From the NCBI RefSeq assembly GCF_008329985.2, contig NZ_CP038437.2, positions 682,001 to 746,000 of the forward strand: DNA of 64,000 nt, given 5' to 3'. A program made the translations under genes and the position numbers. The stretch comes from Halomonas binhaiensis (GTDB lineage: Bacteria; Pseudomonadota; Gammaproteobacteria; Pseudomonadales; Halomonadaceae). Position 1 is the first letter of the stretch. Every line of letters starts with the position of its first letter. This document shows, in pieces, positions 26,103 through 36,125 of the stretch. The notes under the pieces were generated by a model, which saw only the letters and a list, made by a program, of their open reading frames with translations, ran no database searches and had not been told where the DNA came from.

Positions 26103-27389
26103 ATGACATCCATCGCTGTCATCGGGGCTGGCATCATTGGTCTTGCAAGCTGTCGAGCGCTAAAGGCAAAAGGCCTTGATGTGACGCTTGTCGATAGGCA
26201 AGCGTCAGGTGAAGGCACGTCGTATGGTAACGCCGGCTTGATTGCCGGCTATGCCAACAGTCCACTGGCAAGCTGGCAGACACTAAAGCAGCTGCCGGGG
26301 CAGGTTTTCAGCAATACGCCATCCATCAGCATCGACCCACGTTATACCCTGTCCATGGCGGGGTTTTCCGTACGCTTCATGCGGGCTGCGACAGCGTCGA
26401 GGTTCCAGCGCCATTACCGGGATCTCAATGTGTTGCTGGAGCACGCTGTCGAGGCTCAGCACGGGTTGCTTGATAGTCTTGACGAGCCTTCTCTGTGGAG
26501 TGACAGCGGCTGTCTGCAGGTGATTCGCAATGACACCAGGCTGGCAGCACGGTTATCTGAAATGGCCGGCAGCAAGCAGGCTGAAGGGATCCGCTGTGAA
26601 GCATTGGGAGCCGCTGAAGTACAGGCTCTGGAGCCGGAGCTGAATGATGCTGGTCTGTTGGGTGGGCTTTACTTTCCGGCTAGCCGCTTTCTGCGGGATC
26701 CGCGAGCCGTATGCCAACGCTTGTGGACACAGTTGGCAGAGCAAGGCGTCCAGCGTATCAATGATCATGTCGAATGCCTGCGGCCACGGCAAGGTGGTGG
26801 ATGGCTGCTTGAACATGGCAATGGAACACATGGCAAGGAGACAACCCATTTCGATGCCGTGGTGCTGTGTGCCGGCTTGGCCAACAATCACTTGCTCAAG
26901 TCACTTGGTATAGCGCTGCCTGTTGTCAGTGAGCGCGGATACCACCTGGCGTTGTCAACACCACTTGCACTGGTACGCCCAGTTGGTTGGTTGGCACATC
27001 ACTTCTATGCAACACCGATGGCCAATGGTGTGCGTCTGGCAGGTACCACAGAGTTCTGCGCTCCGAAGCAGGCGCCAGATACGCGGCGTTGGCATCATCT
27101 GAAGAACTGGGGGCAGGAGCTGTTTGGGCGTTCTCTCTCGCCTTCCAGTCAATGGCTGGGAGTGAGGCATTCGAGCCCGGATGGTCTGCCTGTGGTTGGC
27201 CAGGTGCCAGGGATGCCGGGGTTGTGTCTCGCCTATGGACATGGTCACCTGGGCGTCACTCTTTCGGCGCTGACCGGAGAGCTTGTCGCTGCCTCGGTAG
27301 CAGGGGAGGCACTCCCAGAATTTGCTGCCGCACTGGCTCCATCACGTTTTCTCAGGGGTGTCGGAAAGAAAGACATCATCAAGCGCTAA
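26103..27389 (+). CDS. FAD-dependent D-amino acid dehydrogenase (DadA-like)
   Basis: 428-aa DAO-fold flavoenzyme. The dinucleotide motif IAVIGAGIIGLASCRAL is at residues 4-20, the second FAD contact is GEGTSYGNAGLIAGY, and the C-terminal FAD motif is HSSPDGLPVVGQVPGMPGLCLAYGHGHLGVTLS. This is the DadA arrangement. The overall resemblance is to membrane-associated D-amino acid dehydrogenases, but the same fold covers sarcosine and hydroxyproline oxidases, so the substrate is open. It lies 75 nt downstream of the small membrane protein and probably forms a catabolic unit with the symporter and LysR. AAGGAAGT precedes the ATG. Confidence 0.82.
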   Translation: MTSIAVIGAGIIGLASCRALKAKGLDVTLVDRQASGEGTSYGNAGLIAGYANSPLASWQTLKQLPGQVFSNTPSISIDPRYTLSMAGFSVRFMRAATASRFQRHYRDLNVLLEHAVEAQHGLLDSLDEPSLWSDSGCLQVIRNDTRLAARLSEMAGSKQAEGIRCEALGAAEVQALEPELNDAGLLGGLYFPASRFLRDPRAVCQRLWTQLAEQGVQRINDHVECLRPRQGGGWLLEHGNGTHGKETTHFDAVVLCAGLANNHLLKSLGIALPVVSERGYHLALSTPLALVRPVGWLAHHFYATPMANGVRLAGTTEFCAPKQAPDTRRWHHLKNWGQELFGRSLSPSSQWLGVRHSSPDGLPVVGQVPGMPGLCLAYGHGHLGVTLSALTGELVAASVAGEALPEFAAALAPSRFLRGVGKKDIIKR

Positions 27390-27452
27390 TGCGGGTTCTC
27401 GTCAGTGTGCAGTCTGAACGCCTCAGCATGTGAGAGTCCGTCACGGAATAGG

Positions 27453-27497
27453 AGCACGACAGGCCCCTTTAGTGTGTCTCTAGGGGCCTGTCGTGCT
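27453..27497. terminator. Strong bidirectional hairpin between the dadA-like gene and ppk
   Basis: A 16-bp perfect stem (AGCACGACAGGCCCCT, 27453-27468; its complement at 27482-27497) encloses a 13-nt loop, between two convergent genes. No clean T tract on either strand. Likely stops or protects both transcripts. Confidence 0.75.
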
Positions 27498-27512
27498 GTC
27501 TAGGGTCTTGAG

Positions 27513-29744
27513 TCAGGCCCGGGCAGCGTAGGCGTAGAGCATGGTTTCCTGGGCACTGATCGGATCGGAGTCACCTGGTTCCTGCTTGGTGTAACTGCCG
27601 TCGCTCTGCAGCAACCAGGCCTGGCAGTTGTCGACGAGATAAGTTTCCAGGTCCTTGCGTACCCGGGCAGCAAGCTTCTTGTCCAATAGCGGGAAGCAGG
27701 TTTCGACACGGTGGAACATGTTGCGAGCCATGAAGTCGGCGCTGGAGCACCAGGTTTCCAGGTCGCCGTCATTGTGGAAATGAAAGACCCGGGTATGCTC
27801 CAGGAAGCGGCCGACGATGGAGCGTACGCGGATGTTCTCCGAGATATCCGGCAGGCCAGGGCGCAGGCAGCACATGCCGCGGATGATCAGGTCGCACTCC
27901 ACACCCGCCTGGGAGGCACGGTACAGGGCTCGAATCAGCTTGGGCTCGGTCAGGGAATTGCACTTGATGATGATATGGGCACGCTTGCCCTTACGAGCCA
28001 GATCGGCTTCCCGGTCAATCATTGCCACCATGCGGTCGTGCAAGGTGAAGGGGGCATGCAATAGAAGTTCGATCTCGCGGGCCCGGCCCATGCCAGACAA
28101 CTGCTGGAAGACCTTGTGCACATCAGAGCACAGCTTGGGATTGGCCGTCAGCAGGCTGTAGTCGGTGTACAGCTTGGCGGTCTTGGAATGGTAATTACCG
28201 GTGCCCAGGTGTGCATAATGGCGTAGCTGGCCTTTCTCGCGCCTTACGATATGCATCATCTTGGCGTGAGTCTTGTATGCCATGACGCCGTATATGACGA
28301 TGGCCCCTGCCTCCTGGAGACGTGATGCCAATGCCAGGTTGTCAGCCTCATCGAAGCGTGCGCGCAGCTCGATGACAACGGTAACTTCCTTGCCGTTACT
28401 GGCAGCTTCCACCAGCGCGTTGACAATGGGCGAGTCGGCGCCGGTGCGATACAGCGTCTGCTTGATGGCCAGCACGTCTGGGTCGCGGGCCGCTTCACGC
28501 AAGAGTTCCTCGACCGGAGAAAAGGCCTGGAAAGGATGGTGGAGAAGAATATCGCCTTCCTGCATGGCCTGCAGCAGGCTGTCTGACTTCTTGGCTGTCT
28601 TGGGCAGGCCTGGTGTGAAGGATCGATACATCAGGTCGGGACGGTCCAGATCTCCCAGCATGGACAGCATGCGGGTCAAGTTGACAGGTCCCTGGACGCG
28701 ATACAGATCACTGGGTACAAGCTGGAATTGCTTGATCAGGAAATCGGAGAGTTCTTCCGGGCAATTATCGGCTACTTCGAGGCGTACACCACTGCCGTAG
28801 CGTCGGGCCAGCAGTTCGCCGCGCAGGGCTGAAGCCAGGTCGGAAACTTCTTCTGGATCGACCGTCATGTCGGCATTGCGGGTGACCCGGAACTGATAGC
28901 ATCCTTTGACCTTCATGCCGGGAAACACTTCGTCGGCATGCGCATGAATCATCGATGACAGGAACACGTATTCGACGAAGCCTTCTTCGCACAGCTCCTG
29001 GGGTAGCGCGATCAAGCGTGGCAGTGAGCGAGGTGCGGGCAGTATGGCCAGGCCGCCTTCGCGGCCAAAGGCGTCCTTGCCTTCCAGGGCGACGATGAAG
29101 TTGAGACTCTTGTTGACCAGGCGCGGGAAGGGGTGTGATGGGTCCAGGCCGATAGGGCTGACCACCGGCACGATTTCCCTGACGAAGTAATCATGAACCC
29201 AGGATCGCTGCTCCTTGGTCCAGTGGCCACGACGACGGAAGCGAATACCCTGAGCTTCCATGGCCGGGATCAGCGTGTCATTGAGAATGTGGTACTGGCG
29301 TTCGACCTGTTCGTGGGCGACGCGTGAAACTTCTTCGAGTACGGATTGAGGGCGGCGGCCGTCGGCGCCAGTGGTGTCATCTCCCATGGCGATCTGGCTT
29401 TTCAGTCCAGCAACGCGAATCTCGAAGAACTCATCCATGTTCGAAGAAAAGATCAGCAGGAACATCAGGCGGTTGAGCAGAGGATGCGCTTCATCCAGAG
29501 CCTGTTCGAGCACACGGACGTTGAACTGCAGATGTGACAGCTCACGGTTGAAGTAAAGACTTGGGTCGCTGAGGTCCGTTTCCTGGTCGACGGGGCCCTT
29601 GGGGCGGATGCCGGTACGGGTGTGATTGAGCCGAGGAGCGGGAGCATCCACCGAACTGTCAGGAGGGACGCTTACCGTTCCAATGGTGCTGTCAGGCTTA
29701 TCCTGGACAGCGGATTCGGAGGAGCGGTCCTGGGCATCTTCCAT
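27513..29744 (-). CDS. ppk: Polyphosphate kinase 1
   Basis: 743 aa PPK1: reversible transfer of ATP gamma-phosphate to polyphosphate, at the membrane. A disordered acidic N-terminal tail of about 60 residues precedes the core start YFNRELSHLQFNVRVLEQA. The autophosphorylated His region is MAYKTHAKMMHI (equivalent to E. coli His435). AHLGTGNYHSKTAKLYTDYSL, LIRGMCCLRPGLPDISENI and the second conserved His in FLEHTRVFHF follow. The tail resembles the extended N-terminus seen in other PPK1s of this size. It is 94 nt downstream of hemB, as in Pseudomonas (hemB-ppk). ppx, its usual partner, is about 14 kb away, and a Tat-exported PhoX gene is nearby. Confidence 0.96.
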   Translation of the reverse strand: MEDAQDRSSESAVQDKPDSTIGTVSVPPDSSVDAPAPRLNHTRTGIRPKGPVDQETDLSDPSLYFNRELSHLQFNVRVLEQALDEAHPLLNRLMFLLIFSSNMDEFFEIRVAGLKSQIAMGDDTTGADGRRPQSVLEEVSRVAHEQVERQYHILNDTLIPAMEAQGIRFRRRGHWTKEQRSWVHDYFVREIVPVVSPIGLDPSHPFPRLVNKSLNFIVALEGKDAFGREGGLAILPAPRSLPRLIALPQELCEEGFVEYVFLSSMIHAHADEVFPGMKVKGCYQFRVTRNADMTVDPEEVSDLASALRGELLARRYGSGVRLEVADNCPEELSDFLIKQFQLVPSDLYRVQGPVNLTRMLSMLGDLDRPDLMYRSFTPGLPKTAKKSDSLLQAMQEGDILLHHPFQAFSPVEELLREAARDPDVLAIKQTLYRTGADSPIVNALVEAASNGKEVTVVIELRARFDEADNLALASRLQEAGAIVIYGVMAYKTHAKMMHIVRREKGQLRHYAHLGTGNYHSKTAKLYTDYSLLTANPKLCSDVHKVFQQLSGMGRAREIELLLHAPFTLHDRMVAMIDREADLARKGKRAHIIIKCNSLTEPKLIRALYRASQAGVECDLIIRGMCCLRPGLPDISENIRVRSIVGRFLEHTRVFHFHNDGDLETWCSSADFMARNMFHRVETCFPLLDKKLAARVRKDLETYLVDNCQAWLLQSDGSYTKQEPGDSDPISAQETMLYAYAARA

Positions 29745-29838
29745 GGTCTTACCTCGTCAGTTGCAGATAATGGAAGGGTGCCATCCCTCCCCGGAGCGCC
29801 GCACATGCATGAATTGAAGCGGCGGTCACGGTGCTGGT

Positions 29839-31011
<1,173 letters not shown>

Positions 31012-31103
31012 CTAGAGTAGAGGCTGTTTTGCCCGCGTCGTATGCTGGGCCGGACGAGCGTCGTCCTGGTGTACTGTCGCTGCATCCACCCAAGGAGAGA
31101 GAC

Positions 31104-31769
31104 ATGAGTAAAAAGGTTGCCATCGTTCTGGCGGGAAGCGGAGTACAGGATGGCTCGGAGATCTATGAAACGACTCTGACCTTGCTGCGTCTGGATCAAC
31201 TTGGCATCAAGTATGGTTGCTTTGCCCCGGATATTCCTCAGCATGAGGTCGTTGACCATTGGCGTGGGGAAGCTACCAGCGAAACGCGTAATGTTCTGGT
31301 GGAAGCTGCACGTGTGGCTCGTGGTGAAATTTCTCCTCTTGATGAGCTGTCGGCTTCCGACTTTGATGCGGTTATCGTGCCTGGCGGTTTTGGCGTGGCC
31401 AAGAATCTGTCCGATTTCGCCGAAGCTGGCTCGCAGATGGTCATCAATGAAGTGCTGCGCGAGGTGTTGATCGAGTTCCATGACGCACGCAAGCCCATTG
31501 GCCTGATCTGCATTGCCCCTGTTCTGGTGCCGCGCCTGTTCGGGGCGGGCATTGCTGTGACCATTGGTAACGATCCTGCGGTGGCGGGCGCCATCAGTGC
31601 CATGGGAGGACTGCATCGTACCTGCCCGGTAGATGACATCGTCGTCGATTTCGAGCATCGCATCGTGACGACACCGGCCTATATGGTCGCTAACCGTATC
31701 AGTGAAGCTGCCGAAGGTATCTTCAAGCTGGTCGAGCGCATCAGCGAGATGGCCGATATCAAGATGTAA
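31104..31769 (+). CDS. elbB: Isoprenoid biosynthesis glyoxalase ElbB (DJ-1/GATase-like)
   Basis: 222 aa from ATG 31104, with AAGGAGAGAG upstream. A DJ-1/PfpI-like fold: KVAIVLAGSGVQDGSEI at the start, DAVIVPGGFGVAKNLSDFA, the nucleophile elbow with Cys in PIGLICIAPVL, and CPVDDIVVDFEHRIVTTPAYM. These match E. coli ElbB, a weak glyoxalase associated genetically with isoprenoid synthesis; its true substrate is unsettled. A frame extension upstream to 30924 exists but lacks a ribosome site and homology, so it is rejected. Transcribed alone with a terminator behind it. Confidence 0.92.
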   Translation: MSKKVAIVLAGSGVQDGSEIYETTLTLLRLDQLGIKYGCFAPDIPQHEVVDHWRGEATSETRNVLVEAARVARGEISPLDELSASDFDAVIVPGGFGVAKNLSDFAEAGSQMVINEVLREVLIEFHDARKPIGLICIAPVLVPRLFGAGIAVTIGNDPAVAGAISAMGGLHRTCPVDDIVVDFEHRIVTTPAYMVANRISEAAEGIFKLVERISEMADIKM

Positions 31770-31785
31770 GGGGCTTGTTGGGTTG

Positions 31786-31813
31786 GAGCCCGGCCATGTG
31801 CCGGGCTCTTTTG
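31786..31813 (+). terminator. Intrinsic terminator after elbB
   Basis: GAGCCCGG (31786-31793) and CCGGGCTC (31801-31808) form an 8-bp perfect stem with a 7-nt loop, followed by TTTTG. 17 nt past the elbB stop. Confidence 0.85.
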
Positions 31814-31953
31814 TCTGCACGATCACACGACAGCCACCACTTCCTGCATCTGCATTGCGATGCTGCGGTATTCATTGTGATCCAATGTTTGTATACAAAA
31901 AAGGCTGGCGTAAAATGTCACGTCATCCAGACCCTGACAATGAGGAGAGATCA

Positions 31954-32394
31954 ATGAGCTTCCACGTTTACCTTTCTGGCGAGATCCATACTGACTGGCG
32001 TGAAGAAATTCGTCGTGGTGCCGAGGCGGCAGGCCTTGATGTGATCTTCACCTCTCCGGTGACAGACCATGATGCCAGTGATGCTGCCGGCGACCATCTA
32101 GGTGAAGAGCTTCAAGGCTTCTGGCGTGACCAGCGTTCGTCCAGAGTCAATTCCATCCGGACGCGTACCTTGATTGAGCAGAGTGACATGGTAGTGGTGC
32201 GTTTCGGTGACAAGTACAAGCAATGGAATGCGGCTTTTGATGCGGGCTATTGCGCCGCGCTGGGGAAACCCTATGTGACCCTGCACGATGAGGATATTGT
32301 GCATCCGCTCAAGGAGGTGGATGCGGAGGCGCAAGCCTGGGCGAAGACACCGGCACAGGTTGTGCAGATCCTGCAATACGTCCTGCGTGCCTGA
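31954..32394 (+). CDS. YtoQ-family protein, nucleoside 2-deoxyribosyltransferase-like fold
   Basis: 146 aa from ATG 31954, with GAGGAGAG directly upstream; an ATG at 31915 would add 13 residues. The sequence MSFHVYLSGEIHTDWREEI, SRVNSIRTRTLIEQSDMVVVRFG, KQWNAAFDAGYCAALGKP and the conserved LHDEDIVHPLKEVDAEA are hallmarks of the YtoQ family. The fold resembles nucleoside 2-deoxyribosyltransferases, but the family's function is not established. It stands alone between elbB and the tat operon. TGTTTGTATACAAAA lies upstream (about 31886-31900) and could include a weak promoter. Confidence 0.85.
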   Translation: MSFHVYLSGEIHTDWREEIRRGAEAAGLDVIFTSPVTDHDASDAAGDHLGEELQGFWRDQRSSRVNSIRTRTLIEQSDMVVVRFGDKYKQWNAAFDAGYCAALGKPYVTLHDEDIVHPLKEVDAEAQAWAKTPAQVVQILQYVLRA

Positions 32395-32441
32395 CCCTGC
32401 ACGAAAGGTAAAAGTGTGCTGGCAGGAGAAAGCGTACTGCC

Positions 32442-32482
32442 AGGAAAAACGCCATCGCCGCCCCATGGGGCGGCGATGGCGT
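32442..32482 (-). terminator. 34-nt perfect palindrome with U tract: tat operon terminator
   Basis: A perfect palindrome covers 32449-32482 (17-bp arms, centre CCCCATGGGG). On the minus strand it is followed by TTTTTCCT (complement of 32448-32441), so it terminates the tat/ubi transcript. It can also form a hairpin at the 3' end of the ytoQ mRNA. Confidence 0.9.
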
Positions 32483-32512
32483 GACTGTCGAAAACGTTCT
32501 TCTCCGACAGAG

Positions 32513-33298
32513 CTACTCTTCTGTCTCTTCCCCGTCATCGGGCTGACGGCGTTTCTTTACCAGCCTTCCGGCGAGCAGCCCGACTTCGTAGAGCAGGTAC
32601 ATGGGAACAGCCAACAGGCTCTGTGAGACCACATCCGGTGGTGTCATCAGCATGCCGATCACGAAGCATCCCAGCAGAATATAGGGGCGCTTGGCGCTGA
32701 GGCTGGCAACGCTGGCGGCTCCGCTCAGAATCAGCAGAAAAGTGGCAATGGGGATTTCAAAGGCAATGCCGAAGGCGAAGAACAGCTTCAGCACGAAGTT
32801 CAGATACTGATTGATGTCCGTCATCACCGTGACGTTCTCTGGCCCGGCCTGGGTAAAGAACGCAAACAGCAATGGGAATACCACGTAATAGGCAAAGGCC
32901 GCACCGAGATAGAACAGCACGACGCTGGATGCCAATAGCGGTAGCGCCAGGTTTTTTTCGTTTTCATACAACCCCGGGGCGACAAATGCCCAGGCTTGAT
33001 GCAATACGAAAGGCATGGCGATGAAGACGGCCACCACCAGGGTCAGCTTGAACGGGGCCAGGAAGGGAGATGCAACTTCTGTTGCGATCATCGATGAACC
33101 TTCCGGCAGAAGGGCCATCAATGGGTCGGCAACGAATTGATAGATATCGTTGGAGAAAGCATACAGCGCCAGGAAGATCACCAGGATGGCAATGACTGCG
33201 CGCATCAGCCTGGAACGCAGCTCTACCAGGTGCTCGATTAGTGGGGCGTGCCCCTCCTCGGATGAAGAAGGTGGGGGAGTGTCACCGGTCTGACTCAT
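32513..33298 (-). CDS. tatC: Sec-independent protein translocase subunit TatC
   Basis: 261-aa polytopic core of the twin-arginine translocase, which binds the RR signal peptides. An acidic/Pro/Ser N-terminus is followed by the conserved cytoplasmic segment APLIEHLVELRSRLMRAV and six transmembrane helices. SPFLAPFKLTLVVAVFIAMPFVLHQAWAFVAPGLYENEK and the AGLVKK-like end are typical. The start overlaps the tatB stop by 4 nt (ATGA). The PhoX protein in this window is an expected substrate. Confidence 0.97.
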   Translation of the reverse strand: MSQTGDTPPPSSSEEGHAPLIEHLVELRSRLMRAVIAILVIFLALYAFSNDIYQFVADPLMALLPEGSSMIATEVASPFLAPFKLTLVVAVFIAMPFVLHQAWAFVAPGLYENEKNLALPLLASSVVLFYLGAAFAYYVVFPLLFAFFTQAGPENVTVMTDINQYLNFVLKLFFAFGIAFEIPIATFLLILSGAASVASLSAKRPYILLGCFVIGMLMTPPDVVSQSLLAVPMYLLYEVGLLAGRLVKKRRQPDDGEETEE

Positions 33299-33765
33299 CG
33301 CGTGGCGGAATCCTTATCATCGGGCTGTGCTGTCAAGGCAGACGAACTGTCGGAAGCGCTTGTCTCCGAGGGTGCTGTGTTGCGCGAAGCGGTATCGTCG
33401 GCTGAAGCAGCTTGCGTAAGCGTCTCATCAGTTGCCTTGGCAAGCGTATCTGCCTTGGCGCGAGGAGACTCAGAGGTGCTGCCCTGTGAGGCATCGGATG
33501 ACGGTTCGTCAGCGATGGACTCTACATCGCGCTTCACCTTGCTGACACTGTCATCGAGCTTCTGCTGTTGTTCCTTGAGTTTCTGGCGCAGCTCCTCAGC
33601 TTCAAGCTGAGCATTGATTTCGCGCTGGATACCTGCCACTGACCGCTTGATACGTCCAACCCACAGCCCGGCCGTGCGGGCAGCCTTGGGCAGGCGTTCT
33701 GGGCCCAGTACCAGCAGGCCCACGACGCCAATGACCATGAGTTCCAGGAAGCCGATATCGAACAT
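33295..33765 (-). CDS. tatB: Sec-independent protein translocase subunit TatB
   Basis: 156 aa. MFDIGFLELMVIGVVGLLV is the single transmembrane helix with the conserved polar residue (Glu8). The GP hinge (LGPERLPKAARTAG) and an amphipathic helix lead to a long acidic Ser/Thr/Ala-rich cytoplasmic tail. The FDIGFLELMVIG start distinguishes TatB from TatA. Overlaps tatC by 4 nt; 6 nt separate it from tatA. Confidence 0.96.
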   Translation of the reverse strand: MFDIGFLELMVIGVVGLLVLGPERLPKAARTAGLWVGRIKRSVAGIQREINAQLEAEELRQKLKEQQQKLDDSVSKVKRDVESIADEPSSDASQGSTSESPRAKADTLAKATDETLTQAASADDTASRNTAPSETSASDSSSALTAQPDDKDSATR

Positions 33766-33771
33766 GCAGGC

Positions 33772-34038
33772 TTACTTGCGTTCTTCGGAGGATTCGGACT
33801 TGCGTTCGGCCTCGACATCGTAAGTGTTGGTGCTGTCGGACGGCTCGTCATGACGCACCTGGGCCTGCGGCTTGGAGGTTTCGCTGCCGTTCTCATCGTC
33901 GTCGTTGACCGCTTTCTTGAAGCCCTTGACGGCACCACCCAGGTCGCCACCAATGTTCTTGAGCTTCTTGGTGCCGAAGATCAGGATGATGATGGCGAGA
34001 ACGATCAGCAACTGCCAGATACTGATACCACCTAACAT
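33772..34038 (-). CDS. tatA: Sec-independent protein translocase subunit TatA
   Basis: 88 aa from ATG 34038 ([22 protein letters not shown]). The N-terminal transmembrane helix with Gln at position 9, the hinge [20 protein letters not shown] and an acidic disordered tail are typical of the pore-forming subunit. A preceding frame extension without ribosome site was discarded. 87 nt separate it from hisE, long enough for its own promoter, though none is clear. Confidence 0.96.
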   Translation of the reverse strand: MLGGISIWQLLIVLAIIILIFGTKKLKNIGGDLGGAVKGFKKAVNDDDENGSETSKPQAQVRHDEPSDSTNTYDVEAERKSESSEERK

Positions 34039-34125
34039 AAATAAGCTTCCTCTATGTGTGTTGTTCCGCTTTGCCCTGGGAAATGCCTCTGCACCCGGGA
34101 AATACGGCATGTATTCAAGGTTTCC

Positions 34126-34464
34126 TTAACGCTTTGACCGAGAGGCTTTCTCTTCGTGCCCTGAAACGCCAAAACGCTTGGCCAACTCCTCAAGCACCTG
34201 GCGATGATCAAGTCCCAGGTGCGACAGCATGACAAGGCTATGAAACCACAGGTCTGCAGTTTCGGCGACCAGGGCTTGATGCGAAGCGGGGTCACTGGCA
34301 TCTGCGTCCTTGGCAGCCAGCACTGTCTCGACCGCTTCCTCGCCTACTTTCTCGAGTATCTTGTTCAGCCCCTTGTGATGCAAGGATGCCACATAGGATG
34401 TTTCCGGGTCGGCGTGGCGGCGATCTGCCAGGGCGGCGTCAAGTTGATCGAGAATATCGCTCAT
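34126..34464 (-). CDS. hisE: Phosphoribosyl-ATP pyrophosphatase
   Basis: 112-aa all-alpha NTP pyrophosphohydrolase, second step of histidine synthesis (PR-ATP to PR-AMP). [30 protein letters not shown] includes the metal-binding KVGEEAVE motif, and [14 protein letters not shown] carries the second acidic motif. In Pseudomonas hisI lies directly upstream of hisE in the ubiB-hisI-hisE-tatA run; here the 38-nt gap to ubiB holds no hisI. The protein is a stand-alone HisE, not a HisIE fusion. Why it sits with tat is unknown, but the placement is conserved in relatives. Confidence 0.95.
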   Translation of the reverse strand: MSDILDQLDAALADRRHADPETSYVASLHHKGLNKILEKVGEEAVETVLAAKDADASDPASHQALVAETADLWFHSLVMLSHLGLDHRQVLEELAKRFGVSGHEEKASRSKR

Positions 34465-34473
34465 TGGTTAAGG

Positions 34474-34488
34474 TTCCATGTCATGGAA
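34474..34488. other. Palindrome in the hisE-ubiB gap
   Basis: TTCCATG, one base, CATGGAA: 7-bp arms at the position where relatives carry hisI. May be a small intercistronic hairpin. No gene fits in the 38 nt. Confidence 0.4.
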
Positions 34489-34502
34489 TAAGCAAAGGGT
34501 CA

Positions 34503-36125
34503 TCAGTTCCACAGTACCAGCACAGCACCGATACCTGCAGCCAAAAGAATGGGCAGGGACTGCTGGCCCAGCCAGTGGCTCAGGGGTTGCCAGGCCAGAG
34601 CCAGAGCAATCAGGCCCAGTCCCAGCCGGGTGCGGCGGACACGGCTGCTCTGGCGACTGAGCTGACGCTGCAGCTTGTCGAGTGTCTCGGTCTGCTGGCC
34701 AAGGTGTCGTGAACGACGCTCATGCTGGGTAAGGGCGTGATGGGCCAAGACCGGCAGCTCAGGCAATTGGCGGGTAAGCTCTGGTGCCTGGCGCTTGAAG
34801 GATTCCCACATGCCTCCGATACCGGCACGTTCTTTCATCCAGCGTTCAAGGAAGGGCTTGGCTGTGGCCCACAGGTCCAGGTCAGGATACAGCTGGCGAC
34901 CCAATCCTTCGATATTGAGCAATGTCTTCTGCAGCAATACCAGTTGAGGCTGTACTTCCATATTGAAACGCCGAGCCGTCTGGAACAGGCCGAGCAGAAC
35001 CTGGCCAAAGGAGATGTCCTTTAGCGGTTTCTCCAGGATAGGTTCGCAGACGGTACGCACTGCAGCGGCAAATTCGTTGGCTCGGGTATCTTCTGCCACC
35101 CAGCCGGATTCAATATGCAATGCCGCGACTTCATAGTAATCCTGGTGGAAGAATGCCAGTAGATTGCGTGCCAGATAGTCCTGATCTTCCCGGGTCAGGC
35201 TGCCGACGATACCGCAGTCGATGGCAATGTATTGCGGGTCTTGCGGGGTTTCCCTGGAAACGAAGATATTTCCTGGATGCATGTCCGCATGGAAGAAATT
35301 ATCGCGAAATACCTGAGTAAAGAAGATTTCCACGCCTCGCTCGGCCAGGCGTCGCATATCGGTATTCTGAGCCCTGAGGGCATCGATGTCGGCCACCGGG
35401 ACGCCATGAATGCGCTCTTGCACCATCACACGGTGACGGGTCAGTTCCCAGTGGATGGCGGGGACGTACAGTAGTGGCGAATTGGCAAAGTTACGCTTGA
35501 GTTGCGAGGTATTGGCGGCTTCTTTGGTCAGGTCGAGTTCGTCGAACAGGGTGACTTCATAATCGCGCACGACTTCCACGGGATGCAGGCGACGAGCCTC
35601 CGGCAGGCGTTGCAGAGTGCGTGCCAGGAGATACAGCAAGGACATGTCCTGGCGCATCACTTTCTCGATGCCTGGTCGGATGACCTTGACCACCACCTCT
35701 TCTCCAGTGGGCAATACTGCAGCATGGACCTGGGCGATGGAGGCTGAAGCCAGGGGTTCACGAGAGAACTCGGCAAAGGCCTCTTGCAACGTTATGCCTA
35801 ATTGGCTTTCGATCAGAGCTTCGGCCTGTTCTCCGGGAAAGGGGGGAACCTGATCCTGCAGACGCTTGAGCTCATTGGCGATGTCATCAGGGAAAAGGTC
35901 TCGCCGGGTGGAGAGCATCTGACCGAACTTGACGAAAATAGGGCCCAGGGCTTCCAGCGACAGACGCAATCGCTCTCCCCGGGAATACTGGCCGAGCGGC
36001 ACAACCTTGAGCGGGGACCATTGGAAGACCAGGCGCAGCCACCAAGGAAACCTGTCCAGCGGCAGCAGGGTATCGAGACGATAACGGGTGATCACCCAGA
36101 GAATGCGCAATGGCCGCAAGATCAT
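34503..36125 (-). CDS. ubiB: Ubiquinone biosynthesis atypical kinase UbiB
   Basis: 540-aa ABC1/ADCK (PKL-fold) protein required for aerobic coenzyme Q synthesis. Features: [25 protein letters not shown] contains the KxGQ motif, and the Ala-rich nucleotide loop is [13 protein letters not shown]. The kinase-like [11 protein letters not shown] and the metal-binding AIDCGIVG replace HRD and DFG. Two C-terminal transmembrane helices ([17 protein letters not shown] and [17 protein letters not shown]) follow. The start overlaps the ubiJ stop by 4 nt. UbiB acts on the membrane-bound Q-intermediate complex with UbiJ. Confidence 0.96.
   Translation of the reverse strand: MILRPLRILWVITRYRLDTLLPLDRFPWWLRLVFQWSPLKVVPLGQYSRGERLRLSLEALGPIFVKFGQMLSTRRDLFPDDIANELKRLQDQVPPFPGEQAEALIESQLGITLQEAFAEFSREPLASASIAQVHAAVLPTGEEVVVKVIRPGIEKVMRQDMSLLYLLARTLQRLPEARRLHPVEVVRDYEVTLFDELDLTKEAANTSQLKRNFANSPLLYVPAIHWELTRHRVMVQERIHGVPVADIDALRAQNTDMRRLAERGVEIFFTQVFRDNFFHADMHPGNIFVSRETPQDPQYIAIDCGIVGSLTREDQDYLARNLLAFFHQDYYEVAALHIESGWVAEDTRANEFAAAVRTVCEPILEKPLKDISFGQVLLGLFQTARRFNMEVQPQLVLLQKTLLNIEGLGRQLYPDLDLWATAKPFLERWMKERAGIGGMWESFKRQAPELTRQLPELPVLAHHALTQHERRSRHLGQQTETLDKLQRQLSRQSSRVRRTRLGLGLIALALAWQPLSHWLGQQSLPILLAAGIGAVLVLWN

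Noticed and set aside
31915..31953. Earlier ATG for the YtoQ gene
   Set aside because: GAGGAGAG directly before 31954 and the family start favour the later ATG.
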